Assembly: GCA_903919315.1 (NCBI GenBank)
Contig: CAIXHP010000065.1
Span: 1-36,906, forward strand
Reading direction: 5' to 3'
Source of the DNA: an uncultured Pseudomonadota bacterium
GTDB lineage: Bacteria; Pseudomonadota; Alphaproteobacteria; UBA9219
Length of the DNA stretch: 36,906 bases
Position 1 is the stretch's first letter. Each line of letters begins with the position of its first letter. This document shows, piece by piece, positions 28,125-36,689 of this stretch. The position numbers and the translations under genes are program-made. The notes below the pieces were generated by a model. It had not been told where the DNA came from. It did not search any database and saw only the letters and a list, made by a program, of their open reading frames with translations.

Positions 28125-28208
28125 GTGGAAGGGGAAGGATTCGAACCTTCGTACGCTCGCGCGGGCAGATTTACAGTCTGCTGCCATTAACCACTCGGCC
28201 ACCCTTCC
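28123..28208 (-). tRNA. tRNA-Tyr (anticodon GTA)
   Basis: An 86-base class II tRNA on the minus strand. The acceptor GGAAGGG pairs with CCCTTCC. The anticodon arm reads CAGACTGTAAATCTG with GTA. There is a long variable arm (CCGCGCGAGCG region) and T arm GAAGGTTCGAATCCTTC. CCA is encoded at 28123-28125. Confidence 0.95.
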
Positions 28209-28221
28209 GGGGTGAGGTGGT

Positions 28222-28251
28222 GAACTAGCGGAATTTGCTTGCACTTGTCAA
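28222..28251 (-). promoter_or_regulatory. Promoter of tRNA-Tyr
   Basis: Perfect -35 TTGACA on the minus strand (28246-28251), then TAGTTC (28222-28227) after 18 bases. The -10 is weak. It sits 14 bases upstream of the mature 5' end and lies back-to-back with the rlmB promoter. Confidence 0.55.
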
Positions 28252-28267
28252 TCCCGCACGTTCTATT
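28239..28267 (+). promoter_or_regulatory. Promoter of rlmB, possibly leaderless
   Basis: TTGCAC (28239-28244), 17 bases, TCTATT (28262-28267), then six bases to the ATG at 28274. Transcription would begin at about the start codon. No ribosome binding site is present (the bases before ATG are GCCCCC). It interleaves with the divergent tRNA-Tyr promoter. Confidence 0.5.
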
Positions 28268-28273
28268 GCCCCC

Positions 28274-29524
28274 ATGAAACAGCATCGCTCCGGCCCCGCA
28301 CGCCCTTTTTCCGCTTCCAAGGGGGGGAAACCCTTTGGCAAGCGCCCCGCCGCCCCTGCGCGTGAGGAGGGGCCGCGCGCGGCTGCGCCCAAACGCTGGC
28401 GGGATCGCAAGACCACGGAGGCTCCGGAATCTCAGACGGATCGTCGTTCGCGCTCGGTAGGCAGAACCGGGGGCAAGGACGGCAAATTTTTTGGCAAGCG
28501 TGGCAGCGCCGCGCCCGCCGCCGAGGAACAACGTCCCTTTCGCAAGCGTTGGGATGCTCGGAAAACCGAAACGACATCAGACAGGCCTGAACGCAAACCG
28601 GCGCAAGGCTTTCGGTCGCGCAGCGAGCCTATGGAGCGCAAGCGGCGCGTCGAACGTCCCGGCCGTGCCGAGCGTACGGAACGCGCCGAACCGCAACGGG
28701 CCGCGCGTCCGCAGCGTCGTGAAGTTCGTTCCGGCGCGAAACCGTCGCGGCATGCCGCGCCCGCCGCGCGGGCCGCTCGCGAGGGCGTTATGTTGTGGGG
28801 GCTTCATGCCGTGCGGGCCGCTTGGCTGAACCCCAAGCGTCATTGCTTCAATCTGTGGGTCACCGAGGCCGGACAGGCTGCTTTGGCCGAGATGTTCGCT
28901 TCGGCGGCGGAACTGGGCCTTGAGCGGCCTGAGCCGATGCTGTCGGATCGCGGCGACATCGACCGTTTGTTGCCGCCGAGCAGCGTGCATCAGGGCGTAG
29001 CGCTGGAAGTTTCCGCGTTGGGTGATGTCCAGCTCCATGAAATTTTGCAAAGCGAAACTTTGCCCGATCTTATCATCGTTCTCGATCAGGTGACCGATCC
29101 GCACAACGTCGGCGCGATTTTGCGTTCCGCCGCCGCTTTTGGGGCCGGAGCCGTCATCATGACCGAGCGCAACGCCCCCACGACCACGGGCGTGATGGCC
29201 AAGACCGCCTCGGGCGCGGCGGAACATGTGCCGCAAATCCACGTCGTCAATCTGGCGCGGACTCTGAGCGAATTGCAGGATGCCGGTTATTGGTGCGTCG
29301 GGCTTGCTGAACAAGGCTCGCGCGATCTGGGCGCTTTGGATCTGTCGGCGCGTACGGCGTTGGTGTTGGGAGCCGAGGGCGACGGGCTGCGCCGCCTTAC
29401 CCGCGAACATTGCGACGAACTGGCCCGCCTGCCTACCGGCGGCCCCATCGCCAGCCTGAACGTCTCGAACGCCGCCGCTGTGGCGCTGTACGAAGCGCGT
29501 CGGCAAAAGGCGAAGTTCGTCTAG
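28274..29524 (+). CDS. rlmB: 23S rRNA (guanosine-2'-O)-methyltransferase, TrmH/SpoU family, with long basic N-terminus
   Basis: 416 residues. Residues 1-170 are low-complexity and rich in Arg, Lys, Ala and Glu, with repeated patterns such as FGKR and RPERK. The catalytic part follows: GLHAVRAAW (176-184) opens the L30e-like substrate domain, then the SPOUT knot with DQVTDPHNVGAILRSA, VLGAEGDGLR and SLNVSNAAAVALYEA. The enzyme methylates a 23S rRNA ribose (Gm2251 in E. coli). The basic extension could add RNA affinity. The start at 28274 is supported by the adjacent promoter. Confidence 0.9.
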   Translation: MKQHRSGPARPFSASKGGKPFGKRPAAPAREEGPRAAAPKRWRDRKTTEAPESQTDRRSRSVGRTGGKDGKFFGKRGSAAPAAEEQRPFRKRWDARKTETTSDRPERKPAQGFRSRSEPMERKRRVERPGRAERTERAEPQRAARPQRREVRSGAKPSRHAAPAARAAREGVMLWGLHAVRAAWLNPKRHCFNLWVTEAGQAALAEMFASAAELGLERPEPMLSDRGDIDRLLPPSSVHQGVALEVSALGDVQLHEILQSETLPDLIIVLDQVTDPHNVGAILRSAAAFGAGAVIMTERNAPTTTGVMAKTASGAAEHVPQIHVVNLARTLSELQDAGYWCVGLAEQGSRDLGALDLSARTALVLGAEGDGLRRLTREHCDELARLPTGGPIASLNVSNAAAVALYEARRQKAKFV

Positions 29525-29529
29525 CCCCG

Positions 29530-31380
<1,851 letters not shown>

Positions 31381-31535
31381 GAACGGGCCTTGGTTGTTCT
31401 GTTGGTGTAAAAGCGTTGCCCGGAGGCCCCGTGCGCTTTTTGGCACATACGGGTCGTTGTCGCCATCTGCAACTTCAACGCGAGCCTCGTCCTTCCCTCA
31501 TCTCCGAATAGAGTCGGTCTAGTCGTTCTGGTTCG

Positions 31536-33005
31536 CTACAGGGAGGCCCTTATCACCTCTTCTCGTCGTTCCCGTGTCTTGTAGTACAAATATACAGATG
31601 GGCCTAAGGGGCCGTTGTATGAATCGGCACGGTCAGCCTGAATAATGCCAGGGTACTGAAGGAGTTGCTTAGATGTTTGATGACTGCACAGCGAGTTCAG
31701 GTCGACCATGTTTGCCGCGCCAATCCATAGTGCGCCCGCTTGTGTTAAGGCCGGCAGTTTGACGTTCCTCGCTCTGCATGCATTAACCCGGCCGACGGTT
31801 TTAAGTTTGGGGGCAATAAAATTGGCCGCGTTAAGGACGTAAATGTCGCGTCCTTGTTCGAGGTTATCAATCCGAACGCCTGCGGCTTTTGGGGCCACGA
31901 CATCATTCACAAGGACGACATGTTCGAGATTGAGCGCTTCTTTGTTGTTCCAGTGCAACGATGCACTGATGCGCGGAGGCAAGCGGTGTGTGTTTTTTAA
32001 CGCTGAGATGTCGAGCGTCAGCCGTTGATTGGCCGCCAGCAAGTTGAGTTTCTTTTGGCTTGTCTTATCTGTGACAGCAATCGTTCCGGTGAGAATTCTT
32101 GCATTCGAGGCGGCCGTCCATGGCTCCCACAAGCCGTCATAAGTCATGACCAAATTGTAGAACTTGTCCGGGAGACCTTTGCTTGTCCTGTCTGTGACGG
32201 CAATCGATTCGGCGAGTGTTCTTGCATTCGAGGCTGCTGTCCATTGCTCCCACTCGCCGTTATCAGTCATGACCAAATTGCGGAACTTGTCCGGAAGACC
32301 GTCGATCAACCTTATCGGCAGCCGCTTTCCTAACTCGAAAAGCGTTTGGCACAGGGGTATGAAATAATCTTCGTCACTACGAATCTTTTTCGTTTTGCCG
32401 TGAATCTCCGTGATTCTTTCATCCTCGCTGTTATAGCGTACAATAACGCAGGATTGGCCGTTCGCGGCTGAGCGTAACGAAAAAAAGCGCTGTCTGTTTT
32501 TCAACAGGTCGTCCCCATAGTACTTAGCCCAACTTTTCGCGGAATGAAACAATTTGCCGGTTTCTGCACCTAGTTGTTGCGGCGATAACACTTCAACAAG
32601 AAGAAACCGTTCGTCATCGCTGTAGGCGATTGCGCGTACGTTGTTTGCGTCGGAAGGAGTAAGTCGCATCTCGACGGGGTCGAGCAGGCGGGTCAGCGTT
32701 ACTAGCGTTTCGCCCAGTTTGTCTGCGTGACCGCAGATGGCATCGACTATTTTGGAAAAGTCCCGTTCTATTTCGTGCCGCGCGTGCCACCCTCGTTTGC
32801 GCCAGTGTTGGGCGAACTTTACGATGGTGTTGGTTAAGTCAGTTTGAGATTTAATTGCATTGGGGTCTTCCTCGCTGACTCGCTGAACGAGCGTAGACGC
32901 TGCCTCGACAAAAATTTCATGAAATCGCGGGTTGGCCGGGAAGCGTGAGAGTTGGCCGTTGCTAGCTGTTTGCGCTGTTAAAACGTCAAAAATTTGATTT
33001 TTCAT
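31536..33005 (-). CDS. Hypothetical protein with 41-residue tandem duplication and leucine-rich-like C-terminus
   Basis: 489 residues, low GC (24 of 60 at 32041-32100). Residues 1-110 look helical. Residues 236-276 and 277-317 are a tandem duplication (GLPDKFxNLVMT...WTAASNAR...IAVTD), 30 of 41 identical. The last 170 residues have short repeating strands such as KLKTVGRVNACRARNVKLPALTQAGALWIG, similar in style to BspA/LRR-like solenoids. There is no signal peptide. The ATG has AGGA about ten bases upstream. It is probably a recent acquisition; a surface-binding or effector role is only a guess. Confidence 0.65.
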   Translation of the reverse strand: MKNQIFDVLTAQTASNGQLSRFPANPRFHEIFVEAASTLVQRVSEEDPNAIKSQTDLTNTIVKFAQHWRKRGWHARHEIERDFSKIVDAICGHADKLGETLVTLTRLLDPVEMRLTPSDANNVRAIAYSDDERFLLVEVLSPQQLGAETGKLFHSAKSWAKYYGDDLLKNRQRFFSLRSAANGQSCVIVRYNSEDERITEIHGKTKKIRSDEDYFIPLCQTLFELGKRLPIRLIDGLPDKFRNLVMTDNGEWEQWTAASNARTLAESIAVTDRTSKGLPDKFYNLVMTYDGLWEPWTAASNARILTGTIAVTDKTSQKKLNLLAANQRLTLDISALKNTHRLPPRISASLHWNNKEALNLEHVVLVNDVVAPKAAGVRIDNLEQGRDIYVLNAANFIAPKLKTVGRVNACRARNVKLPALTQAGALWIGAANMVDLNSLCSHQTSKQLLQYPGIIQADRADSYNGPLGPSVYLYYKTRERREEVIRASL

Positions 33006-33036
33006 GTTTAAATGTCCTGATATTATGTTCTGCTGA

Positions 33037-33065
33037 CTTTTAGTTGCTTAAAATAGTAGCGGCAA
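33037..33065 (-). promoter_or_regulatory. Possible promoter of the duplicated-repeat gene
   Basis: On the minus strand TTGCCG (33060-33065), 17 bases, TAAAAG (33037-33042). It would give a leader of roughly 25 bases with an AGGA before the ATG at 33005. A CATAAT nearer the gene is an alternative -10. Confidence 0.4.
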
Positions 33066-33081
33066 GAACAATCGCGTATGG

Positions 33082-33894
33082 TTAATTTGTCCCCGTGTGA
33101 GAAGGCTTGGTTCTTCTTTTGCGTACTTTAATCTGTTCTGGGGCGGTTTTTCCTTGTTGGATGTACTCCTTCAGTTGCTCATGCTCATGACAATGTCCAA
33201 TCAGCGAGCAGTCGCGGCAGGAGAATTGTTCGGTTTTTTGCAGGTCGAGGAACGCGCAGCGGGTTCCCTGCAGACTGATGCCGTGTTGGCGGACTTTCGT
33301 CAGGGCGCGCGAGAAGGTTTCCAACTCCATGCCGAGGCGCGAGGCGATGAGCGTTTTGCTGTAGGGCAGATCAAAGCCGTGCGGATCAAAGTTGTGCAGC
33401 ACGCAAAGACGTTCCAGAAAACAGGCGACCTGCTGGGCCGCCGTCATGGTGTTTTTGTGTTCGGCTTCCATGGTGGCGATGTGCAGGCGGTTGGCCAGTA
33501 TTCTCAGCAGGTTCATGGCAAGCGCGCCGTTTTTTTGGGCGTTGTCTTTCAACCAGTCGAGCGGGAACGCCAGCAAGGTCGTTTCCTTGATCGCAAGCGC
33601 GTTGAATTGATGCGTGAGCCCGGGTCTGAGGAGGTCGGTCTCGCCGACGCAGTCTCCGGCGATAAGGACATCCGCCGTCATCTCGTGCCCGTCGGGTGTT
33701 TCGCGGAATAGCTGGAGAGCGCCGTCGCAGATTATGTAGAAGTGTTGGACCGGATCGCCGAACACGAACAGATGCTGCCCGCTGTAGCAATGGCGAAGTT
33801 TTCCGGCCTGAATAAGCTTGTCCTTCTCCGCCTCGTCCAACGCGGCAAACAGGGGAAAGGAGCGTACGCGGCTGAGGACTGAAGACGGGCGCAT
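33082..33894 (-). CDS. Crp/Fnr family transcription regulator with C-terminal Cys/His cluster
   Basis: 270 residues. A cyclic-nucleotide-binding-like beta-roll (about 15-125) is followed by a dimer helix and a winged helix (about 150-215, recognition region SRLGMELETFSRALTKV). The FNR-type N-terminal cysteines are absent. Instead Cys226, Cys229, His234, Cys235, His236 and His238 form a dense cluster (SCRDCSLIGHCHEHE) after the DNA-binding domain, followed by a basic tail KVRKRRTK. This could bind a metal, heme or iron-sulfur cluster. The promoter appears leaderless (TAGAGT six bases before ATG). The ligand and regulon are unknown. Confidence 0.88.
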   Translation of the reverse strand: MRPSSVLSRVRSFPLFAALDEAEKDKLIQAGKLRHCYSGQHLFVFGDPVQHFYIICDGALQLFRETPDGHEMTADVLIAGDCVGETDLLRPGLTHQFNALAIKETTLLAFPLDWLKDNAQKNGALAMNLLRILANRLHIATMEAEHKNTMTAAQQVACFLERLCVLHNFDPHGFDLPYSKTLIASRLGMELETFSRALTKVRQHGISLQGTRCAFLDLQKTEQFSCRDCSLIGHCHEHEQLKEYIQQGKTAPEQIKVRKRRTKPSHTGTN

Positions 33895-33900
33895 GCGTTT

Positions 33901-33929
33901 ACTCTAAAGCAATCAGCCTGAAATGTGGA
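33901..33929 (-). promoter_or_regulatory. Promoter of the Crp/Fnr gene, possibly leaderless
   Basis: On the minus strand TCCACA (33924-33929), 17 bases, TAGAGT (33901-33906), then six bases to the ATG at 33894. No ribosome binding site lies between. The geometry matches the promoters of rlmB and the Y-family polymerase. Confidence 0.45.
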
Positions 33930-33936
33930 GTTGCGG

Positions 33937-34557
33937 TTATGGTTTTGCTACAGCGGCAAAGGCTGCGGACTCGGCGGGGGTCAGAGGCGCGGCGGATACG
34001 GTCTGTTGCGTGAAAGCGAAGGATTCCGGCAAGCCATCGTTGCGCATCACGTCGGCGCGGTCGACAAAGCGCCCCCCGCTGGCGGTGATGGACTGGAACG
34101 GCAGAGCGGCGCCCGCGTTGGCTTTCGGGGCCAATTGAACGCGCCAGCGCTTGGCGTTGCCGCTGTCGGAAATGGCGAAATCCGGCTCCAGCGCGTCCCA
34201 GTCGCCGAGCAGCGAAGCGCGAACGAGGTGCGTGATGCGCGGCAGATAGGGCATCTTGTCCGCAGGCATACGCAACAGAGGCAGCCCGCCCACCGTTTGC
34301 AGCATGCCGTCGGAGGACACGACGAACGTCATGGGCAGGGGTTTTTCGATGGCCCAGATCAAACCTTTATCGGGACTAAGGACAAAGCTGCCTTCGGAGC
34401 GCAGAGGTTTGGCCATTCCTTTGCTGTGATGTTCCTGCACAAAGCGTCCCCGCAAAACATCGCGCGCGCTGATGCGCTCGGACGGGCCCAATCCCGCCGC
34501 CGTCGCGGTTAAGGGCATGAGCAGGGCGAACAGGAGCAGGAAGAGTTTATACTTCAT
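33937..34557 (-). CDS. LolA-like outer membrane lipoprotein carrier
   Basis: 206 residues. A signal peptide (MKYKLFLLLFALLMPLTATA) ends near residue 20. The rest is a LolA-like beta fold with FVQEHHSKGMAKPLRSEGSF and GLIWAIEKPLPMTFVV, in which such proteins bind a lipoprotein acyl chain. It may carry lipoproteins or act on another lipid in the periplasm; it looks like the divergent LolA-related group rather than classical LolA. It lies 13 bases downstream of kdsA, so the two form an operon. Confidence 0.8.
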   Translation of the reverse strand: MKYKLFLLLFALLMPLTATAAGLGPSERISARDVLRGRFVQEHHSKGMAKPLRSEGSFVLSPDKGLIWAIEKPLPMTFVVSSDGMLQTVGGLPLLRMPADKMPYLPRITHLVRASLLGDWDALEPDFAISDSGNAKRWRVQLAPKANAGAALPFQSITASGGRFVDRADVMRNDGLPESFAFTQQTVSAAPLTPAESAAFAAVAKP

Positions 34558-34570
34558 CACAGACTTTCGT

Positions 34571-35422
34571 TTAAAGGCCGGTGGTGCGTGATTTGGCCAA
34601 GGCATCGAACGCCAACAGCCGCTCAACCAACGCTGGAAATTCCTTAAATACGATCATATTGGGGCCATCCGATGGCGCATGATCGGGGTCGGGGTGCGTT
34701 TCCATGAAGACAGCGGCCACGCCGACGGCCACCGCTGCGCGGGCCAGAACAGGGACGAATTGCCGCTCGCCGCCGCTGCTCTCGCCTTTCCCGCCCGGCT
34801 GCTGCACCGAATGGGTGGCGTCGAACACGACGGGATAACCGGTTTCCGCCATGATCGGCAGCGAACGCATGTCGGACACGAGCGTGTTGTAGCCAAAAGT
34901 CACGCCGCGCTCGCAGAGCATGATCTTTTCATTGCCGGTGGAGGCGATTTTGGCCGCGACGTTTTTCATATCCCACGGAGCCAGAAACTGCCCCTTTTTC
35001 ACGTTGATGGCGCGCCCCGTTTCGCCCGCCGCGAGCAGCAAGTCGGTCTGGCGGCAGAGGAAGGCCGGGATTTGCAGGACATCCACCACCTCGGCCACGG
35101 GCTTGCATTGTTCGCGTTCGTGGATGTCGGTCAAAACCGGCAATCCCGACGTTTCGCGGACCTCGGCAAAGATGGGAAGGGATTCTTTAAGCCCAATGCC
35201 GCGCTGGGTTTTCACCGACGAGCGGTTGGCTTTGTCGAAGGACGTTTTATAAATCATGCCGATGTCGTATTTCGCGGCCAGCTCGGCCAGAGCGGCGCTC
35301 ATCTCCAGCGCTTGCGCGCGCGATTCCATCTGACAGGGACCGGCAATGATCGTCAGCTTGCGATCGTTGCCGATGGTGAGTTTGCCGCCCTTGGGCCGGT
35401 CGATTTCGACATGTTTGGACAC
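34571..35422 (-). CDS. kdsA: 3-deoxy-8-phosphooctulonate synthase (Kdo-8-P synthase), probably metal-dependent type
   Basis: 283 residues. It condenses PEP with arabinose 5-phosphate to make Kdo-8-phosphate for LPS. The substrate-binding KANRSS segment is intact. IAGPCQMES carries the Cys that serves as metal ligand in the Aquifex-type enzyme, where E. coli has Asn; the other ligands (His in DATHSVQ, Glu in [11 protein letters not shown], a later Asp) are also present. The start is GTG at 35422, with MSKHVEID as the N-terminus. It is followed by the lolA-like gene. Confidence 0.95.
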   Translation of the reverse strand: MSKHVEIDRPKGGKLTIGNDRKLTIIAGPCQMESRAQALEMSAALAELAAKYDIGMIYKTSFDKANRSSVKTQRGIGLKESLPIFAEVRETSGLPVLTDIHEREQCKPVAEVVDVLQIPAFLCRQTDLLLAAGETGRAINVKKGQFLAPWDMKNVAAKIASTGNEKIMLCERGVTFGYNTLVSDMRSLPIMAETGYPVVFDATHSVQQPGGKGESSGGERQFVPVLARAAVAVGVAAVFMETHPDPDHAPSDGPNMIVFKEFPALVERLLAFDALAKSRTTGL

Positions 35423-35472
35423 GGTTCGCCTTTTTTGTCGGGGGTGTGGAGGTGGGTCAAGTCGTCCGCCCT

Positions 35473-35501
35473 ACTCTAGCCGCAAAACCGGCGTTTGACA
35501 G
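35473..35501 (-). promoter_or_regulatory. Possible kdsA promoter
   Basis: On the minus strand CTGTCA (35496-35501), 17 bases, TAGAGT (35473-35478), about 50 bases before the GTG. The same TAGAGT -10 occurs before the Crp/Fnr gene. Confidence 0.4.
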
Positions 35502-35522
35502 TACCCAGTTTTGAATCAGGCT

Positions 35523-35548
35523 GGCGTGGTGTCCGGTAACGCCACGCC
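35523..35548. other. Hairpin between hsp20 and kdsA
   Basis: GGCGTGG (35523-35529) pairs with CCACGCC (35542-35548) across a 12-base loop, 18 bases beyond the hsp20 stop. No T run follows in either direction, so it is a stem that might stabilise or attenuate the hsp20 transcript rather than a standard terminator. Confidence 0.45.
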
Positions 35549-35565
35549 TCCCCCTGAAAAGACGG

Positions 35566-36048
35566 CTAACCGCTTTTGACTTCGATCTTTTTAGCTTTCG
35601 CTTGCGCTTCGGGTTGTTTCGGCAGCGTAACCGTTAGAACGCCTTTTTCGAACTTCGCGTCGATTTTCGAGGCATCCACGTTGGGCGGAAGCCGCAGTTG
35701 TCGCGCAAAGCTGCCGAAGGAGCGTTCGACGATGTGCCATGTATCCTTGGTTTCATCGCGCTCGACCTTCTTTTCGCCGCGAATGCTGAGGACTCCGTCT
35801 TGAAACGTGACATCAACCTCTTTTTCGCTCAGGCCCGGCAGGTCGGCTGTGACTTGAAAGGCCTTGTCGTCCTCTTTGACGTCAAGCCGCAGCGATGTGG
35901 CCGCCGCCGTTGTCGCCGCGCCTCCGGCCAGAGGCAGGCCGCTCCATACGTCTTCAAACACGCGGTTGATCTCGCGTTGGAGCGACGAGGTGAAAGGGTC
36001 GTGCGTCAAGGCCGTACGCCCTGTGAATGGTGTCAGATGCCAGTTCAT
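35566..36048 (-). CDS. Small heat shock protein (Hsp20/alpha-crystallin family)
   Basis: 160 residues. The alpha-crystallin domain spans about 50-145 (SLRLDVKEDDKAFQVTADLPG, then GVLSIRGEK and FEKGVLTVTLPK). The C-terminal IEV gives the I-x-V motif that binds neighbouring subunits. It is an ATP-independent holdase that keeps unfolding proteins soluble. The start at 36048 has AGGAG nine bases upstream. The upstream region carries an RpoH-type promoter and a stem that could cover the ribosome binding site. Confidence 0.94.
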   Translation of the reverse strand: MNWHLTPFTGRTALTHDPFTSSLQREINRVFEDVWSGLPLAGGAATTAAATSLRLDVKEDDKAFQVTADLPGLSEKEVDVTFQDGVLSIRGEKKVERDETKDTWHIVERSFGSFARQLRLPPNVDASKIDAKFEKGVLTVTLPKQPEAQAKAKKIEVKSG

Positions 36049-36055
36049 CTTGCTT

Positions 36056-36094
36056 CTCCTGTTGTTGGGGGTTGAGGAAGCGCTTCGCAACAGG
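36056..36094 (-). promoter_or_regulatory. Possible ribosome-binding-site hairpin in the hsp20 leader
   Basis: On the minus strand CCTGTTG (36088-36094) can pair with CAACAGG (36058-36064). CAACAGG overlaps the AGGAG ribosome binding site (36056-36060). The loop contains GAAGCGCTTC, itself a palindrome. The expected RpoH transcription start falls within the 5' arm, so the full stem would form only on a transcript starting further upstream. Confidence 0.35.
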
Positions 36095-36095
36095 G

Positions 36096-36123
36096 ATATG
36101 GGAACGATTTGAGGGATGTGAAG
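36096..36123 (-). promoter_or_regulatory. RpoH (heat shock sigma) promoter of hsp20
   Basis: On the minus strand CTTCACA (36117-36123), 14 bases, CCCATAT (36096-36102). The -10 fits the sigma-32 consensus CCCATNT exactly; the -35 has 5 of 7 bases of CTTGAAA. Confidence 0.7.
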
Positions 36124-36231
36124 GGGCCATATTTTTCGTTAAAAGGCTTGAAAATCGCGCCGAAATCACCAGATCGCAGCCCCCAACCGGCCCCCTGCCC
36201 TGTTTTACGGGCGGGTTGCCATGAAAAGCTG

Positions 36232-36260
36232 TTGTCGTGCCGCGATCTTCTGGCTATAAG
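36232..36260 (+). promoter_or_regulatory. Promoter of tRNA-Phe
   Basis: TTGTCG (36232-36237), exactly 17 bases, TATAAG (36255-36260), 38 bases before the tRNA. A short CGGGGC/GCCCCG stem lies in the leader. Confidence 0.75.
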
Positions 36261-36298
36261 CTTGGCTTCCCGTCGGGGCCTCGCGCCCCGCAAGGTGC

Positions 36299-36374
36299 GC
36301 CCAGGTAGCTCAGTCGGTAGAGCAGGGGACTGAAAATCCCCGTGTCGGCGGTTCAATTCCGTCCCTGGGCACCA
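36299..36374 (+). tRNA. tRNA-Phe (anticodon GAA)
   Basis: 76 bases including the encoded CCA. The acceptor GCCCAGG pairs with CCTGGGC. The anticodon arm GGGGACTGAAAATCCCC reads GAA. The T arm GGCGGTTCAATTCCGTC is standard. Confidence 0.97.
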
Positions 36375-36418
36375 TATTTTTCAAAGACTTAGCTGACGTT
36401 CTTCATCCACGCATAATC

Positions 36419-36444
36419 TTTGCGTGGGACTTTTGCGTGGGACT
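36419..36444. repeat. Perfect 13-bp tandem duplication
   Basis: TTTGCGTGGGACT occurs at 36419-36431 and again at 36432-36444 without a gap, 45 bases downstream of tRNA-Phe. The rest of the 195-base gap up to the avidin-like gene has no other feature except the tRNA-derived repeat. Confidence 0.8.
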
Positions 36445-36530
36445 CCAGAGCGGAATTTATGTAGGTGGTTCGCTTGATGCGTTGATTTCCCTTTGTTTCT
36501 AAAGCTTAATCTCTCGCCCCGGGGAGAAAT

Positions 36531-36544
36531 AATCCCCGTGTCGG
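36531..36544 (+). repeat. 14-bp copy of tRNA-Phe sequence (possible att remnant)
   Basis: AATCCCCGTGTCGG here is identical to 36335-36348 inside tRNA-Phe (anticodon stem and variable loop region). Duplications of the 3' half of a tRNA just downstream of it are usual at integrase attachment sites. No integrase gene is visible in the window. Confidence 0.5.
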
Positions 36545-36569
36545 TCATCAAAATGGAGGGATGATAATC

Positions 36570-36689
36570 ATGTCTATTATTCCGTCAGGAGTTTGGCGTA
36601 CGCAGGGAGGCTCGACCCTTGTGCTTAGAATAAACGGGAACAATGTAACCGGAACGCATAGTACCGGACGCAGTTGGATAAAGCCTTGA
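36570..36689 (+). pseudogene. Avidin/streptavidin-like gene, truncated by an insertion
   Basis: 39 codons (MSIIPSGVWRTQ...). GVWRTQGGSTLVL and NGNNVTGTHSTG align with the first two beta strands of avidin and streptavidin (GTWYNQLGST and LTGTYES). Ser15 matches a biotin-contact serine; the contact Asn and Tyr are replaced by Thr11 and His30. The frame ends at SWIKP-stop once it enters the insertion sequence, so about two thirds of the barrel is missing. No signal peptide is present. GGAGGG lies nine bases before the ATG. The remainder may lie beyond the insertion, outside the window. Confidence 0.6.
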
